Assembly (NCBI RefSeq): GCF_013141825.1
Contig: NZ_RZNH01000016.1
Span: 1 to 41,358 of the forward strand
Length of the DNA stretch: 41,358 nt
Source of the DNA: Marinifilum caeruleilacunae
GTDB lineage: Bacteria; Bacteroidota; Bacteroidia; Bacteroidales; Marinifilaceae
Direction of reading: 5' to 3'
Below are positions 35,944 through 41,358 of the stretch, piece after piece. The notes beneath the pieces were generated by a model. It was not told where the DNA came from. It did no database searches and saw only the letters and a list, made by a program, of their open reading frames with translations. Position 1 is the stretch's first letter. The number at the start of each line of letters is the position of its first letter. The translations under genes were made by a program, and so were the position numbers.

Positions 35944-37164
35944 ATGGACACCAAGAAAACTATTCTTTCTGTTGACGACTCTCCGATCAACAATAAGTTG
36001 ATTGAGGCATATTTTAGACGTGATTATGAAGTAATATCAAAGGAAAGCGGACAGCAGGCTCTTGATTGGCTCGAAGGCAATATTCCTGATGTAATATTAT
36101 TGGATATCATGATGCCTGTTATGGATGGAATAGAGGTTCTTGAACGCATTCAGGCAAGCGATAGGCTTAAGGAAATTCCCGTAATCATGGTTACGGCGAA
36201 AACAGAAATGGAGAGTATCAAGGCAACTTTAAGCCTTGGGGCTCAAGACTACGTTAAAAAGCCGATCGATTTTACCGAACTGCAAACCAAAGTACTGATT
36301 GCTTTTCAAATTAATGAGCAAAAGCAGGAAATTACCAAATACAAGTCTTATTACGACATTCACCAGGGCATGATTCATGCGCAACGTATACAGCGCTCTA
36401 TCCTACCTGATGCCGAGCATTTCAGAAGACTATACCCAAAATCCTTTATCATTAACCTTCCCAAACATGTAATTGGAGGCGATTTTTATTGGATACAACA
36501 AAACTTCCACAAAAATAGCATTGGTGTTTTCGATTGTACGGGACATGGAGTTCCAGCTGCAATGCTAACCGTTATGGGGCAAATGGAATTGCATACGTTA
36601 TCGCAGAATGGAAACGAAGTTCAAGCCGATCAAATTTTCCCTTTACTAAGCAGAAAATTTAGCCGCATCCTAAATACTTCGGGCGATACCTATACACAAT
36701 ACGATGGAATGGATGGCATTTTCTGTTCTATCTACCCGCAGGAAAATATACTGGAATATGTTGGTGCAAAAAGATCGCTTGTGCTGATCAGGGAAAATAA
36801 CACTCAACTTATCGTCAATAATGAAGACACCGAAGCAAAAATGGGCAATGATAAATATTCATTATTTGAAATTGCAGGCGATAGAAATTCAATTGGAAAA
36901 GAATCGGAATTCGTAGAGTTTACCGTGAATAAAATTAAATTTCAAACTGGCGACCGAATCTTCCTTTACAGCGATGGCATCACCGATCAATTGGGAGGCG
37001 ATCAGCAAAAAAGATTGAAAAGAAAACAATTCTTCGAAAAATTACTTGAAATCCAGAATAAATCTATAAACCTTCAGAAATCAGACATCTTCAGCTGGCT
37101 TGAGAAATGGAAAAACAGCAACGAGCAAACCGACGACATATTGGTGGTTGGTATTGAACTTTAA
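35944..37164 (+). CDS. response regulator with PP2C/SpoIIE phosphatase output domain
   Basis: The 406 residues have a receiver domain (1-125) with the acidic pair at 11-12, phospho-acceptor Asp54 in VILLDIMMPVMDG and Lys106 in YVKKPIDF. A short helical linker follows, then a PP2C domain of the SpoIIE/RsbU type: metal-binding GGDFYW at 178-183, DCTGHGVPAAML at 197-208, SDGITDQLGG and DDILVVGIEL near the end. Such proteins dephosphorylate STAS or SiaC-type partners when the receiver is phosphorylated. Candidate partners in this window are the STAS protein (24661) and SiaC (15788), but neither is adjacent. No promoter fits between it and the preceding hairpin, so it may depend on read-through. 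Confidence 0.93.
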   Translation: MDTKKTILSVDDSPINNKLIEAYFRRDYEVISKESGQQALDWLEGNIPDVILLDIMMPVMDGIEVLERIQASDRLKEIPVIMVTAKTEMESIKATLSLGAQDYVKKPIDFTELQTKVLIAFQINEQKQEITKYKSYYDIHQGMIHAQRIQRSILPDAEHFRRLYPKSFIINLPKHVIGGDFYWIQQNFHKNSIGVFDCTGHGVPAAMLTVMGQMELHTLSQNGNEVQADQIFPLLSRKFSRILNTSGDTYTQYDGMDGIFCSIYPQENILEYVGAKRSLVLIRENNTQLIVNNEDTEAKMGNDKYSLFEIAGDRNSIGKESEFVEFTVNKIKFQTGDRIFLYSDGITDQLGGDQQKRLKRKQFFEKLLEIQNKSINLQKSDIFSWLEKWKNSNEQTDDILVVGIEL

Positions 37165-38594
37165 AACTCTGGTTCGTCTGGAAAAAACTCTTTCTTGAAA
37201 TTAACAAGGTACAACTTTTCGGTAGCACGGGTTAAAGCTGTATACAACCATCGGTAGTATTCACGATTTAGCAATTCATCGGTTAAATATCCCTGGTCAA
37301 CAAAAACAGCTTTCCATTGTCCACCCTGCGCTTTGTGACAGGTCACAGCATAGGCAAACTTAACTTGCAATGCATTAAAGAATTTATTGTCTCTAACCTT
37401 CTCATATCGTTTTTTCTTTGCCCTGATATCGGCATAATCTTCAGCAATGGTAAAAAATAGATTTTTGGTCTCTTCATATCCCAACGAGGCTGTTTCTATG
37501 TCCAAAGTGTCAAGCATGATCATGGTATCCAACTCCACATCATTGTAATCCGGAAAACGAACCGTAACCTCGGCATATCTGTAGCCATACAGATTAATAT
37601 GCTTGCGAATTTTCACAATCTCAACAATATCACCATTGGCAATAAAATCCATATTTTCGATATCATGAGCCCAAAAGTAATTGTTCTTAACTACCATTAA
37701 TAAATCGCCTGCAGAGATTTCCTCTTCACGATACATTACCGTGTTTCGAATTCCTTGGTTAAAACGATTTGCCCTTTTGTTCGATCTACTAATAACAATC
37801 GTATCTTCAACACCATATTTATAATGTGCCGATGATAGCTCCTCTATTAACTCTCCTCCACCAATTTTATAGATATCGGGATATTGTTGCGTACTTAAAA
37901 TCGGGTAACCATCTTTATCCTTACTCAACATGTTTCGAAGTTCGGTGGCATTCATGAGAATTCCCGACTCCTCATTTTGCCTTACCACCTGTTTTAATAT
38001 CATTTCTTCGATATCAAAATGATAACAAGCCCTAAGTTCCTCAGGATCGAGGGCCGGACTAATGTCCAAACCTACCGGCGGCAACTGTGCAGAATCACCA
38101 ATCAGTATCAAGCGACAATTCTTTCCTGAATATACATACTCAATCAGGTCATCCAACAAACAACCAGAACCAAACACAGAGGCTTCTGGAGAATAATTTG
38201 AAATCATCGACGCCTCATCGACAATAAAAACCGTATTTGCATTTAAATTTTTGTCTTTTACAAAAACAGCATCAGCATCGGCAAGAGATTTTTGGCGATA
38301 TATTTTTTTGTGAATTGTAAAAGCAGGCTTTTTTGCATACTGAGATAAGACTTTTGCAGCTCGTCCTGTTGGTGCCATTAACACCGATTTGATCTTAAAA
38401 TCGCTCAAAGTTGAAGTAAGAGCACTCACCAAAGTTGTTTTTCCGGTTCCGGCATATCCTTTTAACAAAAATATACTTTGATTTTTTATTCGGGTGACAA
38501 AATCAGCTAAACCAACTATAGCCTTAGTTTGATCGCTTGTTGGAGCAAATTTAAGGTGTTCCTTGATCTTCTCAGCTACATGATTTTTTAGCAT
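37161..38594 (-). CDS. RecD-like superfamily 1 DNA helicase / AAA ATPase
   Basis: The 477 residues contain the helicase motifs in order: Walker A GYAGTGKTT at 46-54, Walker B with VDEASMI, motif III GDSAQLPPVG, and at the C-terminus CHKAQGGQWKAVFVD and YTALTRATEKLYLV. The order and the last two motifs match RecD/RecD2 helicases (5'-3'). It lacks the long N-terminal region of RecD2 (about 700-850 residues), so it is the short form common in Bacteroidota. No RecB or RecC partner is near. The gene converges on the phosphatase gene and their stop codons overlap by four bases. Confidence 0.9.
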   Translation of the reverse strand: MLKNHVAEKIKEHLKFAPTSDQTKAIVGLADFVTRIKNQSIFLLKGYAGTGKTTLVSALTSTLSDFKIKSVLMAPTGRAAKVLSQYAKKPAFTIHKKIYRQKSLADADAVFVKDKNLNANTVFIVDEASMISNYSPEASVFGSGCLLDDLIEYVYSGKNCRLILIGDSAQLPPVGLDISPALDPEELRACYHFDIEEMILKQVVRQNEESGILMNATELRNMLSKDKDGYPILSTQQYPDIYKIGGGELIEELSSAHYKYGVEDTIVISRSNKRANRFNQGIRNTVMYREEEISAGDLLMVVKNNYFWAHDIENMDFIANGDIVEIVKIRKHINLYGYRYAEVTVRFPDYNDVELDTMIMLDTLDIETASLGYEETKNLFFTIAEDYADIRAKKKRYEKVRDNKFFNALQVKFAYAVTCHKAQGGQWKAVFVDQGYLTDELLNREYYRWLYTALTRATEKLYLVNFKKEFFPDEPEF

Positions 38595-38642
38595 TTCCGT
38601 TAAATTTTATGGATATAAAAATAGCCAAATAGATTTTTTTTT

Positions 38643-38650
38643 TAAATTTG
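38643..38650 (+). promoter_or_regulatory. -7 element for the gene at 38684
   Basis: TAAATTTG is a full match to TAnnTTTG, 33 bases before the ATG at 38684. A TTG at the -33 distance is not seen. It supports a start at 38684 over 38648. Confidence 0.5.
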
Positions 38651-38683
38651 CAGACAAACTTACACAAACTAATAAGAATAAAA

Positions 38684-39325
38684 ATGAAAAAAGTCTTTCA
38701 AATCTTACTTTTTATAGCAATCGTTGCACTAGCTTATTTAAGCTACCAAAGTATTAACAAGCCACTAGAGTTTGGTAAAATTCAGAAGCAGCGTCAAGAT
38801 AGAATTATCAAACAATTAAAAGATATTCGTAAAGCGCAGGTTGCTTATAAAGATGTTCATGGTAAGTATACAGGAAGTTTCGATACTTTGATCAATTTTA
38901 TCAAAACTGATTCAATGCCATTGGTAAAGTCGGAAGGTACATTAACTGATGAGCAGTACGAAGCAGGTATGACTGAAAAAGAAGCTGTAAAAAAAGGTTT
39001 CATCGTACGTGATACCATTATGATTGCTGCACTTGATACTATTTTCGGTAAAGAATATCCAATTGAAAACTTAAGATATGTTCCTTTCACAAACGGTAAA
39101 CACCAATTCAAATTAGGAGCTGGTATTATCGTAACTGGATCTCAGGTAAAAGTACAAGTTTTTGAGGCTAGAGTATCAAATATGATTATCTTTGAAGATG
39201 TGTACGATGAGTACAGCGAAGAAATTAAAGAAGAAAACGGTAACCGTATTCGCTTGAACAAATATCCTGGTTTGATGGTTGGTTCACTTGAAGAAGCGAA
39301 CAACAACGCAGGTAACTGGGAGTAA
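38684..39325 (+). CDS. single-TM anchored protein of unknown function
   Basis: The 213 residues begin MKKVFQILLFIAIVALAYLSYQS, a hydrophobic N-terminal helix. A long polar helix runs on from it (KIQKQRQDRIIKQLKDIRKAQVAYKDVHGKY), then a soluble domain with several strands and an acidic C-terminal region. An N-terminal membrane helix that continues into a long helix before a globular head resembles the architecture of pseudopilins, but the prepilin-peptidase site (G-F-T-L-x-E) is absent, so this is only an analogy. The next gene, 11 bases on, encodes a DUF3822 protein, followed by rsmD. The start at 38684 is preferred over an ATG at 38648 for the signal-anchor layout. Confidence 0.8.
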   Translation: MKKVFQILLFIAIVALAYLSYQSINKPLEFGKIQKQRQDRIIKQLKDIRKAQVAYKDVHGKYTGSFDTLINFIKTDSMPLVKSEGTLTDEQYEAGMTEKEAVKKGFIVRDTIMIAALDTIFGKEYPIENLRYVPFTNGKHQFKLGAGIIVTGSQVKVQVFEARVSNMIIFEDVYDEYSEEIKEENGNRIRLNKYPGLMVGSLEEANNNAGNWE

Positions 39326-39336
39326 ACAAACTGTTT

Positions 39337-40185
39337 ATGAACGACCTTGTATTTGTTGATTCAACATTTGATAAAAACAAATCGAAAGAATATAAATTAT
39401 CCATCCGAGTTAGCTCGGGTGGATTTTCTTTTTCTATACTCGATGAGAATAAGCAATGCCTGGCATTAGCGCGATTTAAAGCTTTTAATGAGAATTCGGT
39501 AGCGGAAAGTCTAAATTCATTCAAAGAGCTCATTCGAAATAACGAATTGCTGAACCTTACATATCATTCTGTATCCATTCTTTGGGTGTCTAATGAGTCA
39601 ATTCTAATTCCTAATGAGTTTTTTACTGAAGAATTTGCCTTTGAAAGCTACCAATTGTGTCACTCGTTAAATAGCACGCAAGAGCTTCAATGGAATGAAA
39701 TGAAACATTTTAATTCTAAAAATGTGTTTGCCATTCCACTTGATTTTAAAGATTTGCTCACTCAACATTTTTCCGAATTACAATTCTTCCATCACTCTAC
39801 TCCTTTTTACAATTCAGCAGTTCAGGAAGAAATTTCAGATACGCACCCAAATGTTTTTGTAAATATTCAAAAAGAGTATTTCCATATGATCATTCCTGAT
39901 CGAAACGGCAAACATTTCATAAATAGTTTCCATTATCAGGAAGATGCCGATTTGGTGTACTACATTTTAAATGTTTACAAACAACAAAAGTTAAACAACG
40001 AAAGAAGTAAGCTGATTGTGGATGGTTTGGTTCAGGATGAAAGCAAATCGATACAATTGCTAAAAAAGTATTTGGCTAAAGTAGATGTAAGACTGCTGCC
40101 TTCTAAACTTCGAATTAAAAACGAAATTCCTCACAAGGAATACAATCAATTCATTAATCTTTTAAACTTAAGCGAGTGCGAATAG
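39337..40185 (+). CDS. DUF3822 family protein
   Basis: The 282 residues match a Bacteroidota family without known function. The strand pattern (YKLSIRVSSGGFSFSILDENK, later FVNIQKEYFHMIIPDRNGKHFINSFHYQED) resembles actin-fold (ASKHA) proteins such as PilM/GspL, which sit beside pilins in type IV pilus or type II secretion systems; that is inference from pattern. No ATP motif can be pointed to with confidence. The preceding membrane-anchored protein is 11 bases away and rsmD overlaps the end by 10 bases, so the three are one operon. Confidence 0.85.
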   Translation: MNDLVFVDSTFDKNKSKEYKLSIRVSSGGFSFSILDENKQCLALARFKAFNENSVAESLNSFKELIRNNELLNLTYHSVSILWVSNESILIPNEFFTEEFAFESYQLCHSLNSTQELQWNEMKHFNSKNVFAIPLDFKDLLTQHFSELQFFHHSTPFYNSAVQEEISDTHPNVFVNIQKEYFHMIIPDRNGKHFINSFHYQEDADLVYYILNVYKQQKLNNERSKLIVDGLVQDESKSIQLLKKYLAKVDVRLLPSKLRIKNEIPHKEYNQFINLLNLSECE

Positions 40186-40712
40186 TAAGTGGAACTCATA
40201 AAGGAAGAAGAATAAGTCCAGATAAGAGCTTTAAAGCTCGACCAACAACCGATTTTGCAAAGGAGAACCTTTTCAATGTTCTAAATAACATTGTAGACAT
40301 TGAAGATCTTAGCGTACTTGATCTTTTTGGAGGAACAGGTGGTATTAGCTATGAATTTGCCTCCAGAGGAGCCGAAAAGGTGATTTGTGTGGAATTGAAC
40401 CATCGCCATTTTGCCTTTATCCAAAAAACAGTTCAAGACCTGGGTTTCGATCAAATCCTGCCAATAAAATCCGATGTATTTCGATTTGTAAAGTCGTGCC
40501 GACAAAAATTTGACATGATATTTGCCGATCCACCATTCGATTTAAAAACATTGAATACAATTCCCGATTTAATATTCGAGAAAGAATTGCTGAATGAAAA
40601 TGGAATCTTGATACTCGAACATGGATCTAAAAATGATTTTTCATCTCATCCTAATTTCACAGAAAAAAGAAGCTATGGTAGTGTAAACTTTAGTTTTTTT
40701 GAATACAAATAA
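40176..40712 (+). CDS. rsmD: 16S rRNA (guanine(966)-N2)-methyltransferase
   Basis: RsmD methylates guanine 966 of 16S rRNA in the 30S subunit. The 178 residues match the family: RIVSGTHKGRRISPDKSFKARPTTDFAKENLFNVL at the N-terminus (shown here as landmarks RIVSGTHKGR and RPTTDFAKE), the SAM motif LDLFGGTGGISYEFASRGA and the catalytic FADPPFDL. It starts with a GTG at 40176 inside the DUF3822 gene (10-base overlap), giving the conserved MRIVSG start. Its promoter is therefore the one upstream at 38643. Confidence 0.94.
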   Translation: MRIVSGTHKGRRISPDKSFKARPTTDFAKENLFNVLNNIVDIEDLSVLDLFGGTGGISYEFASRGAEKVICVELNHRHFAFIQKTVQDLGFDQILPIKSDVFRFVKSCRQKFDMIFADPPFDLKTLNTIPDLIFEKELLNENGILILEHGSKNDFSSHPNFTEKRSYGSVNFSFFEYK

Positions 40713-40829
40713 CAACACATTGGTAGCAGGCAAAAAAAAATGCACATTTTTATTAAAATGTAACATGCTCAAAACCGCTATATTACTGAGATAACTCAGA
40801 TTTTATCGCAAAAAAAATGGAACTAAATA

Positions 40830-40859
40830 TTGCAAGTAAAAAAACTTGCATTATCTTTG
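40830..40859 (+). promoter_or_regulatory. promoter of the tRNA-Asp array
   Basis: A TTG at 40830-40832 and TATCTTTG at 40852-40859 are spaced by 19 bases, the best match in this window to the Bacteroidota -33/-7 promoter. The first tRNA starts 20 bases after the -7 box. Confidence 0.8.
40831..40850. repeat. inverted repeat in the tRNA promoter spacer
   Basis: TGCAAGT and ACTTGCA are perfect 7-base arms separated by six A. They fill the spacer between the -33 and -7 elements. They may be an operator or a chance feature of a curved, A-rich promoter. Confidence 0.6.
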
Positions 40860-40878
40860 CATCGCTATCAAAAAAAAC

Positions 40879-40952
40879 GGTCTGGTAGTTCAGTTGGTTA
40901 GAATACATGCCTGTCACGCATGGGGTCGCGAGTTCGAGTCTCGTCCAGACCG
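40879..40952 (+). tRNA. tRNA-Asp (GTC), copy 1
   Basis: The cloverleaf is complete: acceptor GGTCTGG/CCAGACC, anticodon stem CATGC/GCATG with loop CTGTCAC (anticodon GTC), and a TTCGAGT T-loop. The discriminator base is G. Unlike copies 2-4, the encoded end reads CTA instead of CCA. Confidence 0.97.
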
Positions 40953-40984
40953 CTAAAAAGAAAAACGTTCTTTAAAAATATTTT

Positions 40985-41061
40985 GGTCCGGTAGTTCAGT
41001 TGGTTAGAATACATGCCTGTCACGCATGGGGTCGCGAGTTCGAGTCTCGTCCGGACCGCCA
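40985..41061 (+). tRNA. tRNA-Asp (GTC), copy 2
   Basis: Body identical to copy 1 except that the acceptor is GGTCCGG/CCGGACC, a T-A to C-G compensatory change at pair 5-68. The 3' CCA is encoded. Confidence 0.97.
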
Positions 41062-41083
41062 AAATATAAATTGTTACAAAATT

Positions 41084-41160
41084 GGTCTGGTAGTTCAGTT
41101 GGTTAGAATACATGCCTGTCACGCATGGGGTCGCGAGTTCGAGTCTCGTCCAGACCGCCA
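41084..41160 (+). tRNA. tRNA-Asp (GTC), copy 3
   Basis: Acceptor GGTCTGG/CCAGACC as in copy 1; the rest of the body is identical. The 3' CCA is encoded. Confidence 0.97.
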
Positions 41161-41188
41161 AAAAGATAACGTTCTTTAAAATAGTTTT

Positions 41189-41265
41189 GGTCCGGTAGTT
41201 CAGTTGGTTAGAATACATGCCTGTCACGCATGGGGTCGCGAGTTCGAGTCTCGTCCGGACCGCCA
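41189..41265 (+). tRNA. tRNA-Asp (GTC), copy 4
   Basis: Acceptor GGTCCGG/CCGGACC as in copy 2; the rest of the body is identical. The 3' CCA is encoded. The spacer before it resembles the spacer before copy 2. Confidence 0.97.
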
Positions 41266-41290
41266 AAACATTAGTTCTTAAAAATATTTT

Positions 41291-41358
41291 GGTCTGGTAG
41301 TTCAGTTGGTTAGAATACATGCCTGTCACGCATGGGGTCGCGAGTTCGAGTCTCGTCC
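41291..41358 (+). tRNA. tRNA-Asp (GTC), copy 5, cut by window end
   Basis: Begins GGTCTGG like copies 1 and 3. The sequence stops inside the 3' acceptor region, so the array may continue past the window. Confidence 0.95.

Larger units (their letters stand above)
40713..40878. other. intergenic region upstream of the tRNA-Asp array
   Basis: It holds a weak AT-rich hairpin at 40744-40761 (ACATTTT / AAAATGT), a short CTGAG/CTCAG hairpin near 40786-40799, and the promoter and inverted repeat before the first tRNA. No open frame is convincing. Confidence 0.5.

Noticed and set aside
40898-41329. Open frame of 143 codons on the minus strand with repeated RTRLELATPCVTGMYSNQLNY-like units
   Set aside because: It runs antisense through the tRNA-Asp copies; the repeats are the tRNA sequences themselves, a well-known false gene.
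40879-41358. Regular repeats with short spacers, like a CRISPR array
   Set aside because: The repeats are 74-77 bases, fold as tRNA cloverleaves with a GTC anticodon, and the spacers are 22-32 bases and related to each other.

Overview
The window looks like core chromosome of a Bacteroidota bacterium, probably a marine or sediment member of Bacteroidia; that placement is inference. The support is AT-rich DNA, little Shine-Dalgarno sequence, several Bacteroidota-type promoters (-7 element TAnnTTTG, -33 TTG), BlaI/M56 genes fused to TonB C-terminal domains, DUF3822 beside rsmD, and SiaB/SiaC-type genes. I see no transposase, integrase, phage gene, CRISPR array or rRNA.

Layout. 1-1003: end of a TPR protein, then tag (3-methyladenine glycosylase). 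1036-4805: a TonB-domain protein and a blaI/M56-peptidase operon with paired operators in its promoter. 4875-7380: a small membrane protein and an Omp85-like outer-membrane protein without a usable standard start codon. 7399-10951: MATE exporter and DPP-IV-type S9 peptidase. 11199-15698: an uncharacterised trio of a membrane-anchored protein, a small secreted protein and a large ABCG-like ABC transporter. 15788-16728: SiaC and SiaB homologues. 16818-20640: THUMP-domain RNA methyltransferase, S41 protease and a divergent receiver-like/Hpt protein. 20689-26840: guaA, a secreted C1 peptidase, and a tight rpsA-STAS-rnz run. 27158-28909: PhnA-like protein, a four-TM protein and an ECF sigma factor. 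29359-35898: nucleotide-sugar operon (ugd, UDP-glucuronate decarboxylase, rmlA, rmlC, rmlD, phosphohexomutase). 35944-38594: response regulator with a SpoIIE/PP2C phosphatase, and a RecD-like helicase. 38684-40712: membrane-anchored protein, DUF3822 and rsmD. 40879 to the end: at least five tandem tRNA-Asp genes.

How it works together. The sugar operon makes dTDP-L-rhamnose and UDP-xylose precursors, but no glycosyltransferase or flippase is present. Signalling parts are scattered over 21 kb: SiaB kinase and SiaC, a STAS protein, an Hpt protein and a receiver-PP2C phosphatase. They could form one partner-switching network, though only the SiaB/SiaC pair is directly supported by adjacency. The most unusual points are the ABC trio, the unresolved start of the Omp85-like gene, the STAS gene between rpsA and rnz, the anchored-protein/DUF3822 pair, the active-site change in the C1 peptidase, and the tRNA-Asp array in which one acceptor-stem base pair alternates from copy to copy.
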